Positions 47,413 to 58,855 of a stretch of 64,000 nucleotides of DNA are shown one piece after another. This stretch comes from Leptospira kirschneri serovar Cynopteri str. 3522 CT (GTDB lineage Bacteria; Spirochaetota; Leptospiria; Leptospirales; Leptospiraceae). The number at the start of each line of letters is the position of its first letter. Positions within the stretch are counted from its first letter, which is position 1. The stretch is taken from the NCBI RefSeq assembly GCF_000243695.2, contig NZ_AHMN02000020.1:140001-204000 (forward strand), in the 5' to 3' direction. The position numbers and the translations under genes are program-made. Below the pieces are notes generated by a model. It was not told the DNA's origin. It searched no databases and was given only the letters and a program-made list of their open reading frames with translations.

Positions 47413-48354
47413 TTATAAGGAGGAGCTTTTTCTTGAAAAATGAGTGATTCTATTTCTACCGTTCACTTTGGAGCAATAGAGAGCTTTATCCGCTTGCTCG
47501 ATTAGACTTATCGAATATTCTAAATTTATGTTTTTAGAATTTGAATTAAAGTCGTGTGTAGCAGCACCTACGCTGACTGTAATACTTCTTTTTTCCCAAT
47601 TAAATTCTTTCACGGTTTGAATGAGTCTTTCCGAAATTTCGATCGCCTCGTTTTCAGAGGTTAATGGAAGAGCTACGATAAATTCTTCTCCTCCGTATCT
47701 AGCGAGTACGTCACCTTTTCGAAATGCTTTTGTCAAAAGATCCGCTAAAGTGATTAAAACTTTATCTCCTTCGAGATGCCCAAACGTATCGTTGTAGTCC
47801 TTAAAATGATCTGCGTCGATCATCAATAGAGAAAGGGGACTGAATTGTTTTTGAGAGAAATGAACTAAATGATTTAATGCTTCGTTGAAGGCTCTTCTGT
47901 TTTTAAGTTTTGTCAATGAATCGGTAGATGCTTGTTCGAATAGTTTATCGTTTGCGTCTTTGAGTTCAGTTGCCAATTGACTGATCTTACGATTGGATTC
48001 GATCGTTTCGGTAATATCTCTTCCTGTGATATAAACCAAACCGGATTCTACATCTGGAAAACCAGTCCAAGCAAAATATTTGTAAGTTCCGTCTGCACAT
48101 CTGCAACGATTTTGAATGGAGTATCTGGGAATTCCTCCATCTAATTTTTGAAATTCCTGTAGAATCGTTTCTTGATCCTCAGGATGTAAAAGATGAAAAG
48201 GACTTTTACCTAGTAGTTCTTCTTCTTTCCAACCCAAGATTCTCTCAAAGGATGGATTTACGGAAATGACTGTCCCATCCATTCTTTGAATGGAAAATAA
48301 ATCCAAAGAATAGTTGTAGAATTTTTCAAGATTGTATTCGTTTTTATATTCCAA
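47413..48354 (-). CDS. PAS-GGDEF diguanylate cyclase, tandem paralogue 6
   Basis: A 313-residue cytoplasmic protein that starts with TTG at 48354: no ATG occurs before residue 25, and GGAG lies nine bases upstream, so TTG is well supported. PAS as in paralogue 2; FRKGDVLARYGGEEF has RKGD and GGEEF intact. At the GGDEF entry it reads STDSLTKL where the others have TDPLTKL, a mild substitution. Initiation from TTG could lower its dosage relative to its neighbours. Confidence 0.9.
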   Translation of the reverse strand: MEYKNEYNLEKFYNYSLDLFSIQRMDGTVISVNPSFERILGWKEEELLGKSPFHLLHPEDQETILQEFQKLDGGIPRYSIQNRCRCADGTYKYFAWTGFPDVESGLVYITGRDITETIESNRKISQLATELKDANDKLFEQASTDSLTKLKNRRAFNEALNHLVHFSQKQFSPLSLLMIDADHFKDYNDTFGHLEGDKVLITLADLLTKAFRKGDVLARYGGEEFIVALPLTSENEAIEISERLIQTVKEFNWEKRSITVSVGAATHDFNSNSKNINLEYSISLIEQADKALYCSKVNGRNRITHFSRKSSSL

Positions 48355-48476
48355 ATTATTTTCTCCAGTTACTTATAAATGAAAGCTTCTTTTACAACGA
48401 GTCGGTTTTACAATTTTTAACCTAAAAATAGAGTTCTTCTTCAAAATGAATCCAATTTGTTTATTAAGAACTTGGA

Positions 48477-49403
48477 TCACGACAAAATCTGGGAACAATG
48501 AGTCGCTTGATTTCTACCGTTGGCTTTGGAACGATAGAGAGCACGGTCTGCTTCTTCTACAATCCTTGTAGAAAGATCCGTATCGCAAAAAGTAAAAATT
48601 GGAAGGCTGAAGTCTAAGGTTGCAATGCCTACGCTGATCGTGATAGATCGGTTTTCCCAGGTTTCTTTTTCGATTGTGGTTACCAATCGATCCGCGACTT
48701 CGATTGCTTTGTATTCTCCGGTGTCTGGTAATGCGACTACAAATTCTTCTCCGCCAAACCGAGCCAATAAATCAGTGATTCGTAGTGTATAAGTAAAAAC
48801 GGAGGCCAAGCGGATTAAAACCCGATCTCCTGCGGGATGACCAAATTGATCGTTGTATGTTTTGAAATGGTCCACATCGATCATTAATAAAGATAAAAGT
48901 CCTCTTTTTTTGTTCGTGTGAATGATCAGATCGTTTAATTCTTTGCTAAATGTTCTCCTATTTTTTAACTTTGTGAGAGGATCTGTACTTGCTTGTTCAA
49001 ATAATTTATCGTTTGCGTCTTTGAGTTCTGCCGCGAGTTGGTTGAGTCTACGGTTAGATTCTACGATTTCAGTAATGTCTCTTGCGATGGCGTAAATCAA
49101 TTCAGAACGCAGATCAGGAAAGGCCGTCCAAGAAAAGTTTTTATATTCCCCATTGGCACAACGATAACGATTTTGAAAGGATACAATAGGCACACCTTTT
49201 TTTAATCTTTCTACAACTTGGTAGGTTGCCTCTACGTCATCTGGATGTAGGAACGTATAAGAACCGAAGGCGAGTAGATCTTCGTTTTTCCAACCAAATG
49301 CTTTTTGGAAAGAAGGATTGATTCTGAATATGTATCCATCTAGTTTTGCTATACAAAGCATATCTAAAGAATAATCAAAAAATTTTTCGATATCGTATTT
49401 CAT
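48477..49403 (-). CDS. PAS-GGDEF diguanylate cyclase, tandem paralogue 7 (first in the series)
   Basis: 308 residues from the ATG at 49403 (GAAGAA upstream; an in-frame TTG 51 bases earlier is less likely). It belongs to the same PAS class as paralogue 3: SLDMLCIAKLDG, FGSYTFLHPDDVEATYQ, YAIARDITEIVES. LRITDLLARFGGEEF keeps the RxxD site and GGEEF. It is the first gene of the series, so a shared promoter would lie in 49404-49500. The gap to paralogue 6 is 122 bp, the largest in the row, so a second promoter there is possible. Confidence 0.9.
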   Translation of the reverse strand: MKYDIEKFFDYSLDMLCIAKLDGYIFRINPSFQKAFGWKNEDLLAFGSYTFLHPDDVEATYQVVERLKKGVPIVSFQNRYRCANGEYKNFSWTAFPDLRSELIYAIARDITEIVESNRRLNQLAAELKDANDKLFEQASTDPLTKLKNRRTFSKELNDLIIHTNKKRGLLSLLMIDVDHFKTYNDQFGHPAGDRVLIRLASVFTYTLRITDLLARFGGEEFVVALPDTGEYKAIEVADRLVTTIEKETWENRSITISVGIATLDFSLPIFTFCDTDLSTRIVEEADRALYRSKANGRNQATHCSQILS

Positions 49404-50692
49404 TTCTTCGTATTTCACGCGATTCCTCGGATAAAAAAGAAATGAATGAGGCAATTAAAGAAGAAGTTTTGTTTAGTCATAAGAATTCGGTTTGAGAAGT
49501 TTTGTAAAAAATTTTTGTATGAATGAAGAGTGATTCTCTTTGACTCCACGAATGTTTTTATTTTGCCTCTTGTAAAAGTAGTCTAATAGACGCAATTTTA
49601 TAACTAAAAATCATAACTGCAAAGTAAAAAAACCAAATCGAAAGATGAACATTATATAATAAATTGTATTCAAATTATAGAATGTTGTTCTTGAATGAAT
49701 TAAAATTATAAAAACGGAAGATTGTTATGTATTTATATAAAATCCTTCCTATTTAATCGTTTATAAAATGTGCCAATTGATAATATGAATTAATATGAGT
49801 TGATTCGATTATTACTTGTATCTATCTGATCTCAAAATACTGAAAAATAAATTTTTATAAAGAGGATTTCTTATACCGAACTTTCGTTTTTTTTAAGTTT
49901 TTTATTTTACTCGTCTAATTAGGTTTAGGCGAATCTGATATTTTATCTTTAAAAAATAGGAGTCTAATTTTTGTTTTCTGATTCCTATAAATCGGACATA
50001 CTGAATTTTTATCATAAAACTCTGTTGGTGATAAATGTTTGGTATAGTTCCGAATAAAAAGTTTTTAGAGATAATTTACAGAATTGACCATATAACTATC
50101 TTTAAACGATTTTAAGTGAAATTATAGACTCTGAAATAACTCAAGCAAGAACGTAAGAAATCAGTTTTACCTTAGGTCTATTTTTTTGTAAAAAATAAAC
50201 GTGGGAACTCTCACAAATACCAGTTAAACTTTGAAAATTGTGGGAACTACTATAAAATAAAAAAGAATCATCGTCCAATCCGATTTTTGTACAAAGCCGT
50301 TTTTGCGACCATTATCAAAATTTAAATCCCAGTTTAACGTAAGTTCGGTCGAGAAAGAGTCTTCTAGAGTTCCTACAATTTTAGATTTTGTTCGTCAAAT
50401 CTTGATTTGTAATAGTTCCCACGTTTTAGAAATATGGCTGTAGTTCCGACCTAAGTTTTAATATTAAAATCTTGATTTGTAATAGTTCCCACATTTTAGG
50501 AATCGATCTGTGAAATTCAGATTCCAATTTTTTTCAGAAAAATGAGAATCATAGCCGAACTCACGTTTAAGAGAGATTCATCGTTTTGATTACAAACTAA
50601 CAGTGTGTAGATGATATGATTTGCAGGACTTACAAAAATCAATTTTCGAATTTGTAATAGTTCCCACATTTTTAGATTTGTACGTCAAACTC
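49404..50692. other. Gene-free spacer with scattered TGTGGGAACT-type repeats
   Basis: 1.3 kb without a supported gene. 49404-50180 is AT-rich and shows nothing I recognise. From 50200 there are TGTGGGAACT-type cores at 50201 and 50240, a segment like 11935-11980 (AAGTTCGGTCGAGAAAGAGT, 50350-50369), and two near-identical lines CTTGATTTGTAATAGTTCCC (near 50401 and 50470). The second leads into a copy of the 5681-type repeat (50477-50525). Another AATAGTTCCCACATTTTTAG lies just after the pyk stop. Confidence 0.6.
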
Positions 50693-52120
50693 TCAATGTA
50701 TTTTATAAATCTGTAAAAAGTCTACACTTCTGACCGTGGCTCCTGGTGCTCCGGAAAGAATTACCACCTTATCTCCTGGAAAAAGAAATTCGTCCTCTTT
50801 GAGTTTCTGATTCATGTAAGCGATCATATCTTCCAACCTCGTAAAAAAAGGCATTACAAATGGAACCACACCTCGATAGAGTTTCATCTTTCTGGCGGTA
50901 GTCACAAACGGAGTGAAAGAGTAGATGGGAACTTTGGGCCTCATTTCGGAGGTAATCAATGCGGAATAACCGCTTCTCGTAAAATTAACGATTGCCTTTG
51001 CATGAATTCCGTGGGCTATTTCTCTTGCGGCGTTTCCCAGTGCGGTTTTTTCTGATTCTAAGAACGTTTTTTTAATATTCCAGTGAATCTCATAGATATG
51101 ATCGATGGTTTCGGTTTCTTGAATGATTTTAGACATGATCTCAACGGATTCGACCGGATAATGACCGTTAGCCGATTCTGCGGAAAGCATAACCGCGTCC
51201 GTTCCATCCATGACCGCGTTGGCTACGTCGCTTGCTTCTGCACGGGTAGGTCTTGGATTTTCAATCATAGATTCCAACATTTGAGTCGCTGTAATTACCG
51301 GTTTGCCCGCTTGATTGAGTTTGTAGATGAGTTCTTTTTGTAGAATAGGAACTTTTTCAGTATCGATTTCTACTCCTAGATCTCCTCTTGCAATCATGAT
51401 TCCGTCTGCTCTTTCTATGATTTCTTCTATGTTTCCGATCGCTTCCGGTCTTTCTATCTTTGCGATGAGTCCGGTATACGTACCTTCTAAATAAGATCTT
51501 GCTAATTCTAAGTCTGCTCCGGTGCGAACAAAACTGAGAGCCGCGTAATCTACGCCTAGAGAGAGTGCTAACTTAAGATCTTCCACGTCTTTTTCGGAAA
51601 GAGCGGGGGCGGAGATAGGCGTTCCTGGAAGATTAATTCCTTTGTTGCTCCATAAGATCCCGCCTACGATTACTTTTAAAGTAGCGGAGTCCGATTTTTT
51701 AGAAATAACTTTTAAAATCAATTTACCGTCGTCGATTAGAATCTTGTCTTCTTCTTGTATGTCTCTAATTAGATTTGGATACGTACAACCGATCCTATGC
51801 TCGTCTCCCAAAATATCAGAGTCCGGAACGATTTGAATCTCTTGATTCTTATGAAGTAGAATGGAGTTGAGTTTTAATTTTCCGGTTCGAATTTTAGGAC
51901 CTTGTAGGTCTGCCATGATCCCTAAAGGAAATCCGAAAATTTGTTCGCACTTGCGTAACGTGTCATAGACTCTTTTATGAGAATCGTGAGTGCCGTGTGA
52001 AAAATTCATCCGAGCTATATCCATTCCAGCTTTGAGAATGGAGAGTATGGTTTCTTCGGAAGAAGAAGCCGGACCTATAGTGCAGACGATTTTGGTTTTT
52101 TTCCCGTTTAGAATTTTCAT
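50693..52120 (-). CDS. pyk: Pyruvate kinase
   Basis: A 475-residue cytoplasmic enzyme that converts phosphoenolpyruvate and ADP to pyruvate and ATP. Signatures: TKIVCTIGPASSS, MDIARMNFSHG, ADLQGPKIRTG, LIAKIERPEAI (catalytic Lys), DGIMIARGDLGVEI (metal site), PVITATQMLESM and DAVMLSAESANG. The C-terminal allosteric domain is present (FTRSGYSALITSEMRP). I start at the ATG at 52120, which gives the usual MKILNGKKTKIVCTIGP N-terminus. It is divergent from the HDAC-like gene across 102 bp that must hold both promoters. Confidence 0.96.
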   Translation of the reverse strand: MKILNGKKTKIVCTIGPASSSEETILSILKAGMDIARMNFSHGTHDSHKRVYDTLRKCEQIFGFPLGIMADLQGPKIRTGKLKLNSILLHKNQEIQIVPDSDILGDEHRIGCTYPNLIRDIQEEDKILIDDGKLILKVISKKSDSATLKVIVGGILWSNKGINLPGTPISAPALSEKDVEDLKLALSLGVDYAALSFVRTGADLELARSYLEGTYTGLIAKIERPEAIGNIEEIIERADGIMIARGDLGVEIDTEKVPILQKELIYKLNQAGKPVITATQMLESMIENPRPTRAEASDVANAVMDGTDAVMLSAESANGHYPVESVEIMSKIIQETETIDHIYEIHWNIKKTFLESEKTALGNAAREIAHGIHAKAIVNFTRSGYSALITSEMRPKVPIYSFTPFVTTARKMKLYRGVVPFVMPFFTRLEDMIAYMNQKLKEDEFLFPGDKVVILSGAPGATVRSVDFLQIYKIH

Positions 52121-52188
52121 GCAAGGCAATTGTAAAGAAATATACTCGTTCTTCCAGCGAATATTTCCTCTTTACGAACGGAAACCGG

Positions 52189-53131
<943 letters not shown>

Positions 53132-53133
53132 GT

Positions 53134-53949
<816 letters not shown>

Positions 53950-53950
53950 T

Positions 53951-55060
<1,110 letters not shown>

Positions 55061-55259
55061 AAAAATCAATAATTGATCGTTGTTTGCTTTTAAACATTTA
55101 GATTGGATCGTTCTTGGGCCAATAGATTCTGCCAATTTTATATTGAATATGAAGGAAATATAATAAATAAGTTCATGATTATTTGATAGATGTTTGAAAG
55201 TGCCAAATGTCTGGTTTGATTTTTACCTCGCTTAAAAAGTAACTTACGGAGGCTGATGA

Positions 55260-56435
55260 ATGAAAACTTTTAAAGACGAAATTCTTTTTGAATTAGAACG
55301 TTTAGAAGGAAAAACAGGTGAAGATTTGTTGGCTATACTCAAAAAAATAAAAGCCTATGATTACGATGGTTCATTATATCAGAGTGTAATCAGTAAAAAA
55401 TACGATCCGAATTGGGATGATTATAAATCTTTTATCAATGCTCTATATGATAAATATTTAAATAAAACTTTCGAAATTTTAGAAAAAGAAAATGATTCGT
55501 TTCTAAGGGAAGAAATTAGGAAGTTTGCTCTCGGATTTACCATCATAAAAGATAATTTATATATTATCCTCGCAAGATTAGCCGATGATGAGTCTTTTTT
55601 GATACTTTGGGAAGAGTCCAAAAAAGTTTTAGAAACTGAAACCGATTATCCAGTCATTGCGACTCCTATATTCTGTTTTTTGAAATTATATGCGATTGAA
55701 AAATATAGAGAACGGATTCGAGATTTTTTATTAAACTCGTTCGAATACTCACGAAAATATGCCTTAAAAAATAGAAAATACGATTACCTTGGAGATAACC
55801 TTAATAGTGATATTTACTTGGTGATTTCCCAGGGAATTCTTTCCCTAAATCAGGAAGATCGGGAAGAATTTTGCGATTTAGTGTTGAGTGCATACAGATT
55901 TGCGACTGAAAGGAAAAGAAAATATAGTATGTATCAAGTTTCTGGTTATCTTGCGATTTACCTGACTGCATTTTCAAGAAAAATCGAAAGTAAAATTTTC
56001 GACAAATCTATCGCAACGATCGGTAAAAACTATCTGGAAAATAAATTCGTTTTTCAGACTAGATATACAAAGTGGTATTTGGAAAGAAATGGTTCTGAGG
56101 CTCTTGAATTTCTAAGAAATTGTGAATGTTATGATCAGTTAGGATACATTGCCGCACTTTTGGCTGATCTTGACTATAAAAATGCAAAGCACATATTGCA
56201 GGAAAAGAAAAAGAAAGTTCAAGATATGATTGTTATAGAGATTTTTTTAGAAGCAATCGCAAGACTTGAATCTCAAACAAGTATGCCCGAGTCGCAAAAT
56301 AGAATGATCTGGATGTTTGAAAGCGTTTCGGCTACTCAGAGAACACTAGGTGCAGGTTCTGACAATGTGTTTTTGAAAAGAGCTCAAGAGAAGACAAACG
56401 TTGAAGACTGGTTGCAGGAGGCGGATCAAGAGTGA
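55260..56435 (+). CDS. All-helical protein of unknown function
   Basis: A 391-residue soluble protein, strongly helical and charged, with no signal or transmembrane segment. Repeated helix pairs of about 35-40 residues (for example EEIRKFALGFTIIKDNLYIILARLADDESF and QLGYIAALLADLDYKNAKHILQEKKKK) suggest a HEAT/TPR-like solenoid, but no consensus repeat is clear. GGAGG 8 nt before the ATG supports the start. It is a stand-alone gene. The 55061-55259 spacer holds nothing recognisable. A protein-binding role is the most one can say. Confidence 0.6.
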   Translation: MKTFKDEILFELERLEGKTGEDLLAILKKIKAYDYDGSLYQSVISKKYDPNWDDYKSFINALYDKYLNKTFEILEKENDSFLREEIRKFALGFTIIKDNLYIILARLADDESFLILWEESKKVLETETDYPVIATPIFCFLKLYAIEKYRERIRDFLLNSFEYSRKYALKNRKYDYLGDNLNSDIYLVISQGILSLNQEDREEFCDLVLSAYRFATERKRKYSMYQVSGYLAIYLTAFSRKIESKIFDKSIATIGKNYLENKFVFQTRYTKWYLERNGSEALEFLRNCECYDQLGYIAALLADLDYKNAKHILQEKKKKVQDMIVIEIFLEAIARLESQTSMPESQNRMIWMFESVSATQRTLGAGSDNVFLKRAQEKTNVEDWLQEADQE

Positions 56436-56475
56436 TTATAATCGGTATTTTAAACAAGGATAAAGTCTTCCGTCT

Positions 56476-58296
56476 TTAATCCTCGTCTTGAAACTGAAAA
56501 AGTTCTTCGGGGATCTCTTTTATGGAAACGGAAGGAAATGTTCCTTTTCGAATATTAAAAAAAACTAATTCTGGAAGACTAAAGAATAAGGATTGGAATC
56601 CTTTTTGAAGTTTTTCTCCTTTGTCAAAGGGTAACGTGAAAACGCCTATCAATGTGGATCCGATTCCTGCCGCTAAATTTACGGTTCCGTACAAGGGTCG
56701 ACCCAAAAATACGTCGTCCGTAAAAAGTGGAAAAAAATGATCCTCTCGATTTGATTTGTAGATGGAAGAAGAAAATGTAAACGATTCTAAAATATGGGTT
56801 TTCAAGTTTGGATTTTGTTCAAGTAGTTCGGCTAATTTTCTTCTTCGATATGAAAGAAAAATTTTTTCTCCTTCGTTATCCCAGCTATTGGAAACGGAAT
56901 AAGAAGCGTAAAAAGGAATAAAGGAGAGCGAAAAATTAAAGTTTATCTTTTTTCCAGGAAAGGAGATTTCATTTTGTTCAAAAGAATTTTGGGCACTTTT
57001 TAAAATTTCAGTCGTACAGTTTTCAAATAAAATGCGAAATGGGTAGAGTTTTTTTAAACGACTATGGTATTCTTTTTCTCTTTGTTTTGCAAATATTAGA
57101 TATTTCTTAAGCACGGAATTTTCAGGCAAATACATAGGGATTAGGAATTTGTTTTCTCTTTGAGGAAGTAGTTTTTCAGACGTCACTCGTACTGGAATCG
57201 AGGTTTGAATTCCTTCTTGAAACTCAAAGGCTCTGTTGGACGCGTCTTCCCAGATCTGATATTCCTTTTCTGTAAGTTCGTTTAAGGTGGATATTTTTTT
57301 TCTAGCCATTGAAACGATGGCCCATGTTTCTTCGAAAAAATATTGAAGCGTTTGCGCGTCTTGTGAATCTTCTTTGTAAACGATGGGGGAATCGTCCGGG
57401 AAACTGGATAAAAAAACGGGAGATCCTATTCGGATGCTTTCTTCGATTGTGTGTAGTCTGGCTAAAGTTACAAGTGCGCTATAAGCCCAACCTGGATCTT
57501 TGTCGGATAAAGTTTGTATCAGCCCTTTCGTTTGTTTTTCTCTGAAGTTTTCTAAAAGTTCCTTTTCCTTAGTACTTAATGGTTCTTGTATATTCGATAT
57601 TTTTAATTCTGAATTTAAACCCCATTCTTCCCTTAAGATTTGACAAAATAGGATCCCTTCTAAGATGTCTCGTATTTTTAAATAAGATCCTGGTTTCAAA
57701 AACGGAAAAACGTATTTGTGCATTTTTTCGGGAAGAGGGGAAAACTCCATTTTTACGAGTAAGTTGTTAGGAGAGAGTATTTCGTCCTTCAGGTTCTGTT
57801 CTAAGTCTTTTAGAAAATTTTCACCTAACGCGGTCGTAAGTTTTGATTTTAAATCTTTGGAAAGAGCTGAATTATATTCGGAAGTAAAGTAGGCGGTGGC
57901 TCTCAGTCCTATTTTTTTTTCGGGTGAATTTAGTTCTTCTAAGAACTTGGTTTCCTTTTTTAACATCTCCAGATTTTGCAGATGTCTAAATTGGACCAGA
58001 TAAAGACGATTGAGTCCGGATTCTAATGCGGAGACTTCTTTCTGGCTAAGTTTGAGTCTAGTAAGAACGCTGGTTCGATTAGAAATGATATTGTAATCAA
58101 AAGCGAAATCGTCGTAGGATTCTCGAACTATATGAAAGATGTCGTCCGGAAAAAATTGATAGTGATATACTTTGTTTCCTACTCTAATTCCGGTGTGTCC
58201 TCCGCTGGATTGTCCAATGTTCGAATCTACATAGATAAAATCAGCGGTTGTAGGAGTGGAATAAAGCCCTGTGGAAAACAACAGGGCTATCCACAA
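56476..58296 (-). CDS. Exported protein of unknown function with a papain/Lnb-like N-terminal motif
   Basis: About 606 residues. After a hydrophobic leader comes GQSSGGHTGIRVGNKVYHYQF (28-48), which recalls the N-terminal cysteine/His motif region of DUF4105/Lnb or NlpC/P60-like periplasmic proteins; this is a weak call. The middle is helical and charged, and the C-terminus has a hydrophobic piece (LAAGIGSTLIGVFTL). The coordinate uses the TTG at 58296, but that start lacks the basic residues of a signal peptide. Reading on to an ATT at 58320, with AAGGA upstream, gives ILRFFFIPLWIALLFSTGLYS, a proper signal. The upstream lipoprotein gene ends inside that overlap. Confidence 0.6.
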   Translation of the reverse strand: MWIALLFSTGLYSTPTTADFIYVDSNIGQSSGGHTGIRVGNKVYHYQFFPDDIFHIVRESYDDFAFDYNIISNRTSVLTRLKLSQKEVSALESGLNRLYLVQFRHLQNLEMLKKETKFLEELNSPEKKIGLRATAYFTSEYNSALSKDLKSKLTTALGENFLKDLEQNLKDEILSPNNLLVKMEFSPLPEKMHKYVFPFLKPGSYLKIRDILEGILFCQILREEWGLNSELKISNIQEPLSTKEKELLENFREKQTKGLIQTLSDKDPGWAYSALVTLARLHTIEESIRIGSPVFLSSFPDDSPIVYKEDSQDAQTLQYFFEETWAIVSMARKKISTLNELTEKEYQIWEDASNRAFEFQEGIQTSIPVRVTSEKLLPQRENKFLIPMYLPENSVLKKYLIFAKQREKEYHSRLKKLYPFRILFENCTTEILKSAQNSFEQNEISFPGKKINFNFSLSFIPFYASYSVSNSWDNEGEKIFLSYRRRKLAELLEQNPNLKTHILESFTFSSSIYKSNREDHFFPLFTDDVFLGRPLYGTVNLAAGIGSTLIGVFTLPFDKGEKLQKGFQSLFFSLPELVFFNIRKGTFPSVSIKEIPEELFQFQDED

Positions 58297-58313
58297 AGGA
58301 ATGAAAAAAAATC

Positions 58314-58799
58314 TCAGAATTGATGAAATCCTTTTCGGATGGATTCTACAATTTCTGGATTGGAAGTTCCGATTTGAGAAAGAAAGGTTTGAAATTTATC
58401 TTCGTTTACTCCTGCTTTTTTGAGTCCACTTCCAATTCCTAAATACGTTACGCGCAATGACTTCCAGTTTGTGAGTCCGTTATGAAGCGCCAGTGTTGTA
58501 AGATCGTTTTTAAATTCGATTTCTTGAAATCCGTTTTCTACGTGTATCGCAGTTAGATCTCTAACGTCTTTGAGATACGCCTTTTCTTTTTTTTCATCGT
58601 CGTCTGAAGAAGAGGAAAAAATAGAACTCACCGAAGTAGAAAGAGATTTAATCGACTTAGAAAGACTTTCTAAAGAATCAGAGGATTTACTGAGAGAATC
58701 AACCGCTCTGGAAACGGAATCGGAAATAAAACAATCATTGAAAGAAATGATGGTAAGCCCAAGAATCAAAGCGATCAGTAGTTTTTGAATACGTTTCAT
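58314..58799 (-). CDS. Serine-rich putative lipoprotein
   Basis: A 161-residue exported protein; the ATG at 58799 has AAGGAGA upstream. The signal is at 1-22, followed by Cys23 (FNDC), a poor but possible spirochaetal lipobox. A Ser/Leu heptad-like stretch (SLSKSSDSLESLSKSIKSLS, about 36-55) should form a coiled coil. An acidic Asp/Lys patch and a globular C-terminal part follow (TYLGIGSGLKKAGVNEDKFQTFLSQIG). I recognise no named family. It probably shares a transcript with the overlapping downstream 606-residue gene. Confidence 0.6.
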   Translation of the reverse strand: MKRIQKLLIALILGLTIISFNDCFISDSVSRAVDSLSKSSDSLESLSKSIKSLSTSVSSIFSSSSDDDEKKEKAYLKDVRDLTAIHVENGFQEIEFKNDLTTLALHNGLTNWKSLRVTYLGIGSGLKKAGVNEDKFQTFLSQIGTSNPEIVESIRKGFHQF

Positions 58800-58855
58800 C
58801 AAACGAAGTCTCCTTGTTTTTCGGTTGGAATTCTATTTGATAGCTGTGCCTTGAG

